From: Paraburkholderia tropica
Lineage (GTDB): Bacteria > Pseudomonadota > Gammaproteobacteria > Burkholderiales > Burkholderiaceae
Assembly: GCF_914484835.1 (NCBI RefSeq)
Contig: NZ_CAJZAR010000101.1
Coordinates: forward strand, 186,001 to 250,000
Length of the DNA stretch: 64,000 nucleotides
Direction of reading: 5' to 3'
The notes below the pieces were generated by a model, which was given only the letters and a program-made list of their open reading frames with translations, had not been told where the DNA came from and did not search any database. This document shows, piece after piece, positions 51,726 to 61,333 of the stretch. Each line of letters begins with the position of its first letter. Positions within the stretch are counted from its first letter, which is position 1. A program made the position numbers and the translations under genes.

Positions 51726-53657
51726 TCAAGGCTCGACGACGTTGAAGCGTCCGTCGGGCTTTTCGAGCGTGCGTAGAAACGCGCCGAACAACGCCGCCGC
51801 GCCGTCCAGCACGATCTCGCCTTGCGCGACGGCGGCGCCGAACTGCGTCTCCCCGAGCAGGATACGATCGAGCGTGGCGCGCGTCATCGCCACGCCCAGA
51901 TCGTGCCCGTCGCGATGCGGCGTCGCCGACCACGTGAGCGCGCCGTGCTTCAAATACAGCGCGTAACGCGCGTCACGGTCGGTGAAATGCCAGCTCATGC
52001 GGATATCGAGCGTCTGCGCCTTGAGGCCGTCGATCATCACCGCGAGATAATCGAAGAACGCGCCTTCGCTGAGCGAGCGCACGAGATCGTGACTGCGCAT
52101 CGTGTGCCCGGCGCCCGCGCCCGGCCCCTCGCGCAGTTCGCGCGCGCCGAGCAGATACGCATTGCGCCACGTCGCCGATTCCGCCTGGAAACCCATCTGT
52201 TCGAGCGCCGCCGCGCCGAGTTCACGCGCCTCGCGCAGCGTGGGCTGTGCAAACACGAGACGGTTCATCACCTCTGCGACCCAGCGATAGTCGCCGCGCG
52301 CGAAATCGCGGTGCGCGCGTTCGAGCATCGCCTGCGCGCCGCCCATGTAGTCGACGTAGCGCGGCGCCGACTGCTCGTCGGGCAGCGCGTGCAGATGCGC
52401 GGGGTTGCCGTCGTACCAGCTCAAATAGCGCTGATAGATCGCCTTGACGTTGTGGGACACCGTGCCGTAGTAGCCGCGCGTGTGCCATTGCGCGGCGAGC
52501 GCGTCGGGCAGCGTCATCTGCTCGGCGATTTCAGCGGCGTTCAGGCCGCGATTGATGAGCCGCAGCGTCTGGTCGTGCAAATACTTGTAGAGGTCGCGCT
52601 GCTGTTCGAGAAAGCGCGTGAGGCGCGCCGTGCCCCAGGTCGGCCAGTGATGCTGCGCGAACACGACATCCGCGCCGCCCGCATAGCGTTCGAGCGCCTG
52701 ATTGAGGTAGCGCGACCACAGCTTCGCATTGCGCACCTGCGCGCCACGCAGCGGACAGAGATTGTGCAGCGTGCGCGTGCCGTTCTCCGCCACGTTCAGC
52801 GCGCGCAGTTGCGGGAAGAAGAAATGCATTTCCGCGGGCGCTTCGCTATCGGGCGTCAGTTGAAACACGATTTCCACGCCATCGATCACATGTGTTTCGG
52901 TTTCCTGATGAATCAGTTGCGTGGGTTCGATCAGCGTGACGGTACCCATCGGCATCGTCTTGCCGAGCCCTGCATCGATCTGGCAACACGCGTTGCGCGC
53001 GAGCGTCTGGCCGAACTGGAATTGCGAGCGCCGCTCCATGGCCGTGCCCGCCAGCACGTTCTCCGAGACCGCCTCTTCCATGAAGCCCGCAGGCGCGATG
53101 ACCGCCACTTCGCCCGCACGCGCGCGCGCCTCGTCGATCACGCCCTTCACGCCGCCGAAGTGATCGGTATGGCTGTGGCTGTAGATCACGGCGAGCACGG
53201 GGCGGCGCGGCCGATGCGCGTAGTAGAGATCGAGCGCGGCCTGCGCCGTCTCACGGCACGTGAGCGGATCGATCACGATGAGGCCGGTATCGCCTTCGAT
53301 CAGCGTCATGTTCGACAGATCGAAGCCGCGCACCTGATAGATGCGCGAGGTGACTTCGAACAGGCCGTGCAGACGGTTCAGGCGCGCCTGCCGCCACAAG
53401 GCCGGGTTGGCCGTGGGCGGCGCGGTGGCGTCGTCGAGGAACGCATAGTCGGCCATGCTCCAGACGAGGCGGCCATAGCCGTCGCGAATCTCGGCGTCGG
53501 GAATCGTGCCGATGAAACCGCGCCGGGCTTCTTCGAAGTCGAGGTCGTCGTCGGCGGGCAGCGTCAGCAAGGCTTGCTGCTGTACTTGCCGGGTCGCGTC
53601 GGTCGCGCGCTGCACGGGAAGCGCCGTCGGCGTCAGAGATGAGGACGTGTTGTGCAT
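51726..53657 (-). CDS. Alkylsulfatase (SdsA1/BDS1-like, MBL fold)
   Basis: This 643-residue class III sulfatase splits primary or secondary alkyl sulfates such as SDS into alcohol plus sulfate. The zinc site HSHTDHFGG is near residue 166, a second signature AQHHWPTWG near 342, a dimerisation region follows, and the C-terminal SCP2-like domain (TWSATPHRDG...LRTLEKPDGRFNVVEP) gives the hydrophobic binding pocket. Unlike Pseudomonas SdsA1 it shows no signal peptide (starts MHNTSSSLTPTALPVQRA), so it would act in the cytosol after uptake. It heads the 3' end of a four-gene unit. Confidence 0.92.
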   Translation of the reverse strand: MHNTSSSLTPTALPVQRATDATRQVQQQALLTLPADDDLDFEEARRGFIGTIPDAEIRDGYGRLVWSMADYAFLDDATAPPTANPALWRQARLNRLHGLFEVTSRIYQVRGFDLSNMTLIEGDTGLIVIDPLTCRETAQAALDLYYAHRPRRPVLAVIYSHSHTDHFGGVKGVIDEARARAGEVAVIAPAGFMEEAVSENVLAGTAMERRSQFQFGQTLARNACCQIDAGLGKTMPMGTVTLIEPTQLIHQETETHVIDGVEIVFQLTPDSEAPAEMHFFFPQLRALNVAENGTRTLHNLCPLRGAQVRNAKLWSRYLNQALERYAGGADVVFAQHHWPTWGTARLTRFLEQQRDLYKYLHDQTLRLINRGLNAAEIAEQMTLPDALAAQWHTRGYYGTVSHNVKAIYQRYLSWYDGNPAHLHALPDEQSAPRYVDYMGGAQAMLERAHRDFARGDYRWVAEVMNRLVFAQPTLREARELGAAALEQMGFQAESATWRNAYLLGARELREGPGAGAGHTMRSHDLVRSLSEGAFFDYLAVMIDGLKAQTLDIRMSWHFTDRDARYALYLKHGALTWSATPHRDGHDLGVAMTRATLDRILLGETQFGAAVAQGEIVLDGAAALFGAFLRTLEKPDGRFNVVEP

Positions 53658-53741
53658 GTGATGAGGGAATGAGAGAAGCGCGGGCTCGATGGCCCGCGCG
53701 GGAAAGCGTCTGTGTTTACCGTTGCGGTAACGAAGGCGCGC

Positions 53742-55055
53742 TCAGGACGTGACGGCTTGCGCTTCACGCACCGGGCGCAGCGCGGCGCGCGAGCGCTGCG
53801 GATCGAGCCAGCGTGCGCACAGCACGCCGCAGCCGATCAGCACGAAGCCGCACAGCACGCACGATTGCTCGAAGCCGAGCGCGGTGGCGCGCGAACCGGC
53901 CGCGTGCTGGATCAGCACGCCGGTCAGCACGGGTGCGGCGAGGCCCGCCAGCGAACCAATGGCGTTGCTCAGCGCGAGGACCGCGCCGCGCTGCCCGTCC
54001 GGTGCGACTTCGCTGAGCATGGCCGGGCCGACCGAATACATCGCCAGCGTGAGGCCGCTGCTCAAGGTGAGCATCAGCACTTTCACGAGCGGCGCGAATT
54101 CGGGCAGATAGACCGAGAAACGCAGCACGCCCGCGACCATCAGCGTCACGGCGATGAACACGCCGCGCGCCTTGCGCGACGGCACGCCCTTGCCGAGCAG
54201 ATGCTGCGAGTACCATGCGAGCCCGAGACCCATCGGCGTGGTGATGGCGACGAACAGCGCGAACAGCCGCCCCGAACTCGCGGCGCTGTAACCGAGACCG
54301 GCCTGGAGATAGTGCGGCATCCACGTGAGGCTCGTGGCGAGCACCCAGTTGGCCGCGAAATGCCCGCAGAAGTTGCCGACCACGGTGCGGTCGGCCAGCA
54401 GCGTGCGCCAGGGCACGCGCCGTGCGTCGCGCTCGGCGCGCGGGCGTTCGAGCGGACCTTCGGCGCCCAGCAGCAGCCAGCACGCGCACCAGACGAAACC
54501 CAGCACGGCGAGCACCGCGAAGTTCGCGCGCCAGCCCCAGCGCGCGGTGATCAGCGGAATGGCCAGCCCGGCCACGAACAGGCCCAGCGCGCTGCCTTGA
54601 TAGAGGACGGCCGCAGGCAGGCCGCGCTTCTGGTCGGGGAACCATTTGTAGAGCGCGTGCAGCGAAACCGGCGACGCCGGTCCCTCGCCCGCGCCGAGCA
54701 GCACGCGCGTGACGAGCACGACCGTCATCGAACTGGCGAACAGCATCGGCAATTGCAGCAACGACCACGACAGCGCCATCAACAGCAAAATCGCGCGCGT
54801 GGCCACGCGGTCGGCGAGCACGCCGCCCACCACGGCCGCGATGGCGAACAGCCAGTTGAGGCTGCCGCCGATCAGGCCGAACTGCGTGGGTGTGAGACCG
54901 AGGTCCCGCATCATCGGCACGGAGACCATGCCGAACACCACCTTGTCGAGAAAATTCACCATCATCATCAGCGCGAGCATGATGGCGATCGACCACGCGC
55001 GCGCGGGCCGATAGGGGTTGGCTACGCTGCGAGTTTCGCTGCCGTATGCGGACAT
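53742..55055 (-). CDS. MFS transporter (anion:cation symporter-like)
   Basis: This 437-residue transporter has 12 membrane segments and the ACS-family patterns GAGEGPASPVSLHALYKWFPDQ-type (signature AGEGPxxP near 107) and GWRANFAVLAVLG. ACS members import organic anions such as hexuronates, phthalate and alkyl or aryl compounds. Lying between an apparently cytosolic alkylsulfatase and fatty-acid enzymes, it is the natural candidate importer of the sulfate ester. AAGG precedes its ATG. Confidence 0.88.
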   Translation of the reverse strand: MSAYGSETRSVANPYRPARAWSIAIMLALMMMVNFLDKVVFGMVSVPMMRDLGLTPTQFGLIGGSLNWLFAIAAVVGGVLADRVATRAILLLMALSWSLLQLPMLFASSMTVVLVTRVLLGAGEGPASPVSLHALYKWFPDQKRGLPAAVLYQGSALGLFVAGLAIPLITARWGWRANFAVLAVLGFVWCACWLLLGAEGPLERPRAERDARRVPWRTLLADRTVVGNFCGHFAANWVLATSLTWMPHYLQAGLGYSAASSGRLFALFVAITTPMGLGLAWYSQHLLGKGVPSRKARGVFIAVTLMVAGVLRFSVYLPEFAPLVKVLMLTLSSGLTLAMYSVGPAMLSEVAPDGQRGAVLALSNAIGSLAGLAAPVLTGVLIQHAAGSRATALGFEQSCVLCGFVLIGCGVLCARWLDPQRSRAALRPVREAQAVTS

Positions 55056-55131
55056 CCTTGTCTCCGATCTTTTCTTTTTTGCGGTGGCTTTTTATCAGCC
55101 ATTCATTCGCAGATTCGCGGGGCTTTGTTGC

Positions 55132-56313
55132 TTATGCGCCCTGACCGCCCGGGTCGAGAATCGCGCGGGCGATCGTGTTGCGCTGAATCTCGCTCGTGCC
55201 CGTGAAAATGCGGAACATGCGCAGCTTGCGGAACGCCTGCTCCACCGGATGATGACGCGTGACGCCCACGTTGCCGTGAATCTGCACGGCCTTGTCGGCA
55301 ATCTCGAAGCAGCGCTCGGAGACGAACACCTTGCACGCCGCCGCTTTCATGCGCAGGTCGCCGCCGGCATCGGCGAGCGCGGCCGTTTGCGCGATCATGC
55401 TTTCGCAGGCCCACAACGCCGCCGCCATATCGGCCAGCATGTGCTGGATCGCCTGAAAGCGCGCGATCGGTCCGCCGAATTGCCGCCGGCCGCGCGCGTA
55501 GTCGAGCGACGCCTGATACGCCGACGTGGCGAGCCCGAGCATCGTCGGGCAATGCAGCAGCCGGTTCACGTTGATACGCGACATGCCGAGCTTGAAGCCG
55601 TTGCCCGCGCCGCCGAAGAGATTGGCGCGCGGCACGCGCACCTGATCGAAGCGAATGTCGGCATCGATATGCTGGCCCGACATCGGCACGTATTCCTGCT
55701 CGACCGTCACGCCCGGCAAGTCGAGATCGACGAGCACCGCGCTGATGGCGGGCGGCGTCGTGCTCGCATCGGTCACGCACATGACGATGGCGAAGTCCGC
55801 GAACGGCGCGCCGCTGATGTAGTGCTTGTGACCCGTGACGATCAGATCGTCGCCGTCTACGATGGCCGTGGTCGTGATGCTTTGCGCGTCCGAGCCCGAA
55901 TGCGGCTCGGTCAGCGCGAAACACGTGGACTTCTCGCCCCGAATCACCGGCATGAAATAGCGCTGCAACTGGTCGGGCGTGGCGTACTTGAGCATGTTGC
56001 CGACGCGCGGCGGACCGCCCAGATCGCCGAGCACGTGCATCGCGAGCGAGCAGCCGCTCGCCGCGAGATCGGCCTTCAACGCGCATTGCTGCAAGATCGA
56101 AAATCCCTTGCCGCCCAGTTGCACGGGCAGGCACGCCGAGTAGAAGCCCAGTTCGGCGGAACGCTTCCACACGCGGCGCAACACCTCTCTGGGCCAGACG
56201 CTTTCCGAATCGAGCCCGAGTTCGCGCTCCATCGGCAAGAGTTCGTCGGCGACGAAGCGGCGAATGCCTTCGCGCGTGGCGTCGAATGTCGGATCGCTAA
56301 CCTGTTCGAACAT
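55132..56313 (-). CDS. Acyl-CoA dehydrogenase
   Basis: This 393-residue flavoenzyme makes the first double bond in beta-oxidation. The signatures CFALTEPHSGSDAQS near residue 131 and FRIFTGTSEIQRNTIARAIL near 365 are intact, and KVFVSERC-type sequence lies in the catalytic-domain helix. Chain-length preference is not readable. It begins 12 bases after the acyl-CoA synthetase gene, with AAGGAA before the ATG, so both enzymes are made together. Confidence 0.93.
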   Translation of the reverse strand: MFEQVSDPTFDATREGIRRFVADELLPMERELGLDSESVWPREVLRRVWKRSAELGFYSACLPVQLGGKGFSILQQCALKADLAASGCSLAMHVLGDLGGPPRVGNMLKYATPDQLQRYFMPVIRGEKSTCFALTEPHSGSDAQSITTTAIVDGDDLIVTGHKHYISGAPFADFAIVMCVTDASTTPPAISAVLVDLDLPGVTVEQEYVPMSGQHIDADIRFDQVRVPRANLFGGAGNGFKLGMSRINVNRLLHCPTMLGLATSAYQASLDYARGRRQFGGPIARFQAIQHMLADMAAALWACESMIAQTAALADAGGDLRMKAAACKVFVSERCFEIADKAVQIHGNVGVTRHHPVEQAFRKLRMFRIFTGTSEIQRNTIARAILDPGGQGA

Positions 56314-56325
56314 GTTTTGGATTCC

Positions 56326-57897
56326 TTAGTTGACGCGGCGATCCGCGCCTTGCCAGTACTGTTCGCGCACGATCTTGCGCGCGATCTTGCCGCTCGCGTT
56401 GCGCGGAAGTTCGGTAACGAAGCTGATCGAGCGCGGCAGCTTGTAGTCGGCTAGCAGGCTGCGGCAATGCGCGACCAGCACCTCCTGATTCGCGGTGCGC
56501 TGCGGCTTGAGCACGACGGCCGCCTTCACGCCCTCGCCCCAGCGCTCGTCGGGCACGCTGAACACGCACGCTTCGAGCACATCGGGATGCTGATACAGCA
56601 CGGCCTCGACTTCGGTCGGATAGACGTTGAAGCCGCCGGAAATGATCATGTCTTTCTTGCGGTCGACGAGATACAGATAGCCGTCCTCGTCGGTGCGCGC
56701 GAGATCGCCGGTCATCAGCCAGCCGTTGACGAGCACGTCGGCGCTCAGTTCCGGCTCGCCCCAGTAGCCCTTGAACACGTCCTCGCCGCGCACCGCGATC
56801 TCGCCGACCTCGCCAGCCGGAAGCGGCTGGCCGTCCTCGCCCATCACGCACACTTCGGTCTCGCCCATCGGCCGCCCGCAGGACGCGAGTCGCTCGGGCC
56901 GCTGCGCGATGGCGTAAGCGTGGTCGGCGACCGAAAGACGCGTGACGCCCGAGGTCGATTCGCTCGCGCCATAGCCTTGCGAGAGAATCGGACCGAAGCG
57001 CGCCCAGGCTTCCTGGATGCGCGCGGGCGCCATCGGCGCGGCGCCATACGAGAGCGATTTCAGCGCGCTCAGGTCGGTGCGCGCGAGTGCGGGCTCGTTG
57101 AGCAGCATGTTGATCATCGCGGGCACCATGAACACGTGCGTGACGCGCAGACGTTCGAGATCCGCGAGGAATGGCGCGGGCTCGAAGGTGTCGAACAGCA
57201 CGAGCGTCGCGCCGCAATAGAGGAACGGCTGCATGAGCATGCCCGACGCATGCGTGATCGGCCCGACCAGTGCGAGGCGGTCGCCGGGACGCGGCTGCGT
57301 GTCCATGCCCATCAGCAGCTTGCGCAGCGACGCCATGCGATTGCCGTAGCTCTGCATCGCCGCCTTGATCTTGCCCGTCGAGCCCGACGAGAAGTGCAGC
57401 ACCGCGAGGTCGTCCGCCTGACTGACGATGTCGAGCGGTTGCGCGCTCGCCTGAGCGAGCAGCGTTTCGTAGCCGATATAGTGATCGGCATGGCCCCCCG
57501 CGCTACCCGAGTCGCCGAGGGCAATGAACGTCTCCACGCTCTCGAAGCCCCGCGTCGTGCGCGTGTAGCCCGTATAGCCGCGCCCGGCGATCAGCACGCG
57601 CGGCGTGCAGTTTTCCGCGACGTCGGACGCCTCCGCCGCCGTGAAGCGCGGATTGAGCGCCGCCTTCACGAGCCCGGCCTTGTACAGCGCGCATTCGATC
57701 TCGACGAGTTCCGTGCAATTGCGCGACTGCACCGCCACGCGGTCACCGCGTTGCAGGCCGAGCGCGATGAGCGCATGCGCGAGCTGGTTCGAGCGCGCTT
57801 CCAGTTGCCGGTAAGTGAGCGGACGATCGCGATGGATCACGGCAGGCACGTCGCCCCAGAAAGAGGCAGCGCGCCGCAGAAAATACGGAAAGCTCAT
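56326..57897 (-). CDS. AMP-dependent acyl-CoA synthetase
   Basis: This 523-residue ligase activates a carboxylic acid as acyl-CoA through an acyl-AMP. Motifs: the phosphate loop SSGSTGKIK near 166, GYGASEST near 307, YLVDRKKDMIISGG near 400 and the C-terminal lysine in NASGKIARK near 502. It is of medium/long-chain fatty-acyl type. It is first in the operon with acyl-CoA dehydrogenase, MFS transporter and alkylsulfatase, and divergent from a LysR gene 94 bases away. Confidence 0.93.
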   Translation of the reverse strand: MSFPYFLRRAASFWGDVPAVIHRDRPLTYRQLEARSNQLAHALIALGLQRGDRVAVQSRNCTELVEIECALYKAGLVKAALNPRFTAAEASDVAENCTPRVLIAGRGYTGYTRTTRGFESVETFIALGDSGSAGGHADHYIGYETLLAQASAQPLDIVSQADDLAVLHFSSGSTGKIKAAMQSYGNRMASLRKLLMGMDTQPRPGDRLALVGPITHASGMLMQPFLYCGATLVLFDTFEPAPFLADLERLRVTHVFMVPAMINMLLNEPALARTDLSALKSLSYGAAPMAPARIQEAWARFGPILSQGYGASESTSGVTRLSVADHAYAIAQRPERLASCGRPMGETEVCVMGEDGQPLPAGEVGEIAVRGEDVFKGYWGEPELSADVLVNGWLMTGDLARTDEDGYLYLVDRKKDMIISGGFNVYPTEVEAVLYQHPDVLEACVFSVPDERWGEGVKAAVVLKPQRTANQEVLVAHCRSLLADYKLPRSISFVTELPRNASGKIARKIVREQYWQGADRRVN

Positions 57898-57991
57898 TCA
57901 GGTCTCCAGTGAATGTCGAACCAGTGTGTAAGATATCGGTCATCACCGCAATGAAGCACTGGATATAAACCCATAACCAAGAGGAATGGGC
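57898..57991. promoter_or_regulatory. Divergent promoter, alkyl-sulfate operon / LysR
   Basis: 94 bases between divergent starts, AT-rich around 57925-57980 (ATGAAGCACTGGATATAAACC). It must contain both promoters and the expected LysR binding sites; I cannot delimit them. Confidence 0.5.
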
Positions 57992-58909
57992 ATGGAGACA
58001 CGCGATCTGGACTATCTGCTCGAAGTCCATCGCTGCGGCAGCATCGGCAAGGCGGCGGAGGCGCTCGGCATGAGCCAGCCCGCGCTGACCAAGGCCATCA
58101 AGCGCATCGAGAACGAAGTGGGACTGGCGGTGTTTCACCGCAGCCCGAACGGCGTCGCGCTCACGCCGGGCGGCACGGTGTTTGTCGAGCGCGCGCGGCG
58201 CATCGCGCTCGAATACGACGACGCGCTCAAGGAACTCCGCGCGATCCAGACCGGCGAACAGGGCATTCTGCGCGTGGGATATTCGCCGACGGTGCCCGAC
58301 TCGATCGTGCTGCGCGCCTGCCGCCAGTTGATGAACGAGCGGCCCGCGGCGCGGCTGCGTCTGCGCCGCCGGCTCGCCAACGACCTCTTCACGCTGATGA
58401 AGGCGGGCGAACTGGACATGGCGGTCGCGCCGGAGCCGCCGGACATGAGCAACGAATTCGACACGCTGCCGCTGTTTCGCGACCGCCTGCACGTGATGGC
58501 CGACGACTCGCATCCGCTGCACCACAAAACGCGGCTCCGGCTGCGCGATCTGGTGAACGAGGAATGGCTGCTGCCAGGTTCGAACATTCCGCTGCGCCGT
58601 CAGGTCAACGACGCCTTCCGGCGCCAGGGACTGCCGGAACCGACGCTGCGCGTCGAGACGGACTTCGCTGTGCCCGCGCTGCTCGAATTGCTGCGCGGCT
58701 CGCGCATGCTCTGCATCGCGGGCAATGCGGCGGCCAATGCGCAGCGCGGCATCCTGCCGTTGAATATCGACGAACAGGAGCTGGACCTCACGCGCAGTGT
58801 CGGCGCGGTGCTGCGCGCCGGCGGTTACGTCTCGCCGCTGGCGCAGCGGCTCGTGGAACTGCTGCAGCGCGCGCGGCCCAGCCCGGGCAGTCTTGCGCCG
58901 ATGGAGTGA
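57992..58909 (+). CDS. LysR-family regulator of the alkyl-sulfate operon
   Basis: This 305-residue regulator has an N-terminal winged helix (YLLEVHRCGSIGKAAEALGMSQPALTKAIKRIE) and an effector domain. ATG 57992 has GAGGA seven bases upstream; the ATG two codons earlier lies partly inside that site. The divergent position makes it the likely activator of the ligase-dehydrogenase-MFS-sulfatase unit, comparable to SdsB1 of Pseudomonas. Confidence 0.88.
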   Translation: METRDLDYLLEVHRCGSIGKAAEALGMSQPALTKAIKRIENEVGLAVFHRSPNGVALTPGGTVFVERARRIALEYDDALKELRAIQTGEQGILRVGYSPTVPDSIVLRACRQLMNERPAARLRLRRRLANDLFTLMKAGELDMAVAPEPPDMSNEFDTLPLFRDRLHVMADDSHPLHHKTRLRLRDLVNEEWLLPGSNIPLRRQVNDAFRRQGLPEPTLRVETDFAVPALLELLRGSRMLCIAGNAAANAQRGILPLNIDEQELDLTRSVGAVLRAGGYVSPLAQRLVELLQRARPSPGSLAPME

Positions 58910-58999
58910 GCGCGAGCGCGCGGCTATCGTCGGCGCGCGCGTGCCGGTAATATCCATCCATCCGATCGCGGCCCCTTCAATCTCCGGAATGCAGCCACC

Positions 59000-60244
59000 A
59001 TGGATAGCGGCATGACCTCGTCGAGCCCGGCCCGCAGCGGCTCCGCGCCCGAAGTGTTCGCGGTCTTTCTGCGGCTCGGGCTGACTTCGTTCGGCGGCCC
59101 CGTCGCGCATCTCGGCTATTTCCGCCGCGAGTTCGTCGAGCGCCGCCGATGGCTCGACAACGAAACCTTCACCGATCTCGTCGGGCTGTGCCAGTTCCTG
59201 CCGGGACCGGCCAGCAGCCAGACCGGATTTTCCATCGGCCTCTTGCGGGCGGGATGGCTCGGCGGCCTCGCCGCCTGGTGCGGATTCACGCTGCCTTCCG
59301 TGCTGCTGATGCTCGCTTTCGCCGCGATTTCGCCGCGCCTCGACGGTCCGGTCGGCACGGGATTGATTCATGGGCTGAAACTCGTTGCGGTCGCGGTCGT
59401 CGCGCAGGCCGTCTGGGACATGGCGCGACGGCTCTGTCCCGATCAACGGCGCGCCGCGATTGCCCTCGCCGGGCTTGCTGTCTCCTGCGCGCTGACGAGC
59501 GTCTATGCGCAGCTTGTGGTGATCGCCTTCGGTGCGGTGCTCGGGTTCGTGCTTTGCCAGCCGGTGGTGTCGAAGGATGCATCGGCAAATGCAGCCGGGC
59601 CGAGACAGCGCGCGCACGAATTCCGCGTTTCCCATGCGGCGGGCGGCGTCGCGCTCGTACTGTTCTGCGCCCTGCTATTTGGACTTCCGGCGCTGACACA
59701 CACCGACACCGGACACGCGATCCGCCTGTTCGACGGTTTCTTTCGTTCCGGCGCGCTCGTGTTCGGCGGCGGTCACGTCGTGCTGCCGCTGTTGCAGCAG
59801 CAAACGGTCGCGACGGGCTGGGTATCGTCGAATGACTTTCTCGCCGGTTATGGGGCCGCTCAGGCCGTGCCCGGCCCGCTCTTTACTTTCGCGGCCTATC
59901 TCGGCTGGATGGCGGAGCCATCGCGCCACTGGGCCGGGACGCTCCTCGCGACGGTCGGCATTTTTCTGCCGGGACTGTTGCTGGTGCTGGCCGCGCTGCC
60001 GTACTGGCTGGCGCTGCGCGCGCGTCCGTCGATGACCGCCGTGCTTTCGGGCGTCAACGCGGCGGTCGTCGGGCTTCTGGCGGCCGCGCTCTACTCGCCC
60101 GTCTGGACCAGCGCCGTGCGTTCCGGGATCGACTTTGCCATCGCCGCGATTGGTTTTTTTCTGTTGACGCGCTGGAAGATGCCGCCGCTTGCCGTCGTCG
60201 TGATCTGCGCGCTGGCAGGTATCGCCGAGGCCATGCTGAAATAG
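59000..60244 (+). CDS. chrA: Chromate transporter ChrA (long, two-domain)
   Basis: This 414-residue CHR-family membrane protein has two homologous halves. The N-half carries GLTSFGGPVAHLGYF and FLPGPASSQTGFSIG; the C-half carries SGALVFGGGHVVLPLL and AVPGPLFTFAAYLG. It exports chromate, a sulfate analogue, using the membrane potential. No chrB or other chromium gene is adjacent. It converges with the questin-oxidase-like gene, the stop codons being two bases apart. Confidence 0.9.
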   Translation: MDSGMTSSSPARSGSAPEVFAVFLRLGLTSFGGPVAHLGYFRREFVERRRWLDNETFTDLVGLCQFLPGPASSQTGFSIGLLRAGWLGGLAAWCGFTLPSVLLMLAFAAISPRLDGPVGTGLIHGLKLVAVAVVAQAVWDMARRLCPDQRRAAIALAGLAVSCALTSVYAQLVVIAFGAVLGFVLCQPVVSKDASANAAGPRQRAHEFRVSHAAGGVALVLFCALLFGLPALTHTDTGHAIRLFDGFFRSGALVFGGGHVVLPLLQQQTVATGWVSSNDFLAGYGAAQAVPGPLFTFAAYLGWMAEPSRHWAGTLLATVGIFLPGLLLVLAALPYWLALRARPSMTAVLSGVNAAVVGLLAAALYSPVWTSAVRSGIDFAIAAIGFFLLTRWKMPPLAVVVICALAGIAEAMLK

Positions 60245-60246
60245 GC

Positions 60247-61248
60247 TTACGACACGAGTCTTGCCGCTGAAGCGAGATAGAGCGGCGACGGGTCGCGTCG
60301 ATGCTCGCAAAGACACGTGTAGGTCATTTTGATCACGTGATCGTCATCGGATGCGATTGCCAATCGGCACACGTCAGGCCATTCGATATCGCGATCCACG
60401 ATGTCCGCATGCGTTCCTGTGTGTTCGCCCACCGTGGCGTAAGCGGCACACAGTGCGAACCACAACGCGGGCATCAATTGCGAAACAAGCGCGTCGTCGA
60501 GCAGCGCAAAAATAACTCGCACGGCGCGTGTGACCGTCACAGTGTGCAGAATCGTGAAGTCCGGTCTGTGCCAGTAGGCATTGATGGTCGCTCGCGCGAG
60601 ATCGTCCAGCAAATTGGCACGAGTGGGAGGCGCGAGCACGGCGAGATCGAATCGCGGATCGGCAGCAACGGCACGTATACGCGCTGTGATCGAATCCTGC
60701 GTGAATGCCACCCCGCCGAATGCTTTGGCGATGTGATCGAAAGCCTCTACAGCCTCCGCTTCGCGGCGACCTTCATCCGGCCGAATTTCAATCGGAAGAT
60801 GCGATGAAATCAACGACGCGAGTCCCGCTGCAATCTCGCCCGCATGCCCGGCTTCAACGCCATACGCCAGCCGGATAATCGAGTGAAAAGCCTGTGTCGC
60901 GGGCGCAAAAGGGACTTCACTGAACACGGTTTTGATAACTGCAGCGGCCCCGGCATCCGCGATCCAGTCGAGAAAACAAAGGCGCAATGCGCCGAATGCC
61001 GCCCGTTCGCCCACATGCGTTTGCCATTCGCGACGCGAGATGCGCGTGACGACCGGCGGCGCATTCAACGCGTATTTGAGCGCCCACATTTCGAAGAACG
61101 CTTGCAGGCGGGCGGGCGACGCGCCCATTTCCGCCAACGCCACAAGCGCCATCGGGCAGTGGTTCGTCGTGCCTTTCGCCGCGAGATCGAAGCGTGCATT
61201 CGCATCGAGCAATTCGTTCAACTTGACGTGTAACGGGTCATCGCGCAT
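60247..61248 (-). CDS. Questin oxidase-like protein (DUF4243)
   Basis: This 333-residue helical protein has the TTNHCPMALVAL and TQAFHSIIRLAYGVEAGH stretches typical of questin oxidase/Baeyer-Villiger-type enzymes that open anthraquinone rings. The frame is open to a GTG at 61302, but that position lies upstream of the predicted transcription start. I therefore place the start at ATG 61248. The promoter has a SoxR box inside a 19-base spacer, so expression should follow redox-active compounds. Substrate is unproven; bacterial homologues are mostly uncharacterised. Confidence 0.8.
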   Translation of the reverse strand: MRDDPLHVKLNELLDANARFDLAAKGTTNHCPMALVALAEMGASPARLQAFFEMWALKYALNAPPVVTRISRREWQTHVGERAAFGALRLCFLDWIADAGAAAVIKTVFSEVPFAPATQAFHSIIRLAYGVEAGHAGEIAAGLASLISSHLPIEIRPDEGRREAEAVEAFDHIAKAFGGVAFTQDSITARIRAVAADPRFDLAVLAPPTRANLLDDLARATINAYWHRPDFTILHTVTVTRAVRVIFALLDDALVSQLMPALWFALCAAYATVGEHTGTHADIVDRDIEWPDVCRLAIASDDDHVIKMTYTCLCEHRRDPSPLYLASAARLVS

Positions 61249-61281
61249 CTCGACGCCTATCGAATCAGGAAGGGGAATCGC

Positions 61282-61312
61282 ATTGTTAAAGTTCAAGTAC
61301 ACTTGAAGTCAA
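61282..61312 (-). promoter_or_regulatory. SoxR-type promoter with 19-bp spacer (soxR box 61292-61307)
   Basis: On the minus strand TTGACT (61312-61307), 19 bases, AACAAT (61287-61282) form an over-long sigma-70 promoter as in MerR-family targets. Inside the spacer is TTCAAGT-AC-ACTTGAA (61292-61307), matching the SoxR core CAAGT-N2-ACTTG. It drives the questin-oxidase-like gene; soxR itself starts 26 bases beyond the box in the other direction. Confidence 0.75.
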
Positions 61313-61333
61313 GAGAAAACGCAGGGACGACTC

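Noticed and set aside
53712..55205. 497-codon plus-strand frame over the MFS transporter
   Set aside because: Arg/His/Gln/Glu-rich shadow frame; the minus strand encodes a normal 12-span transporter.
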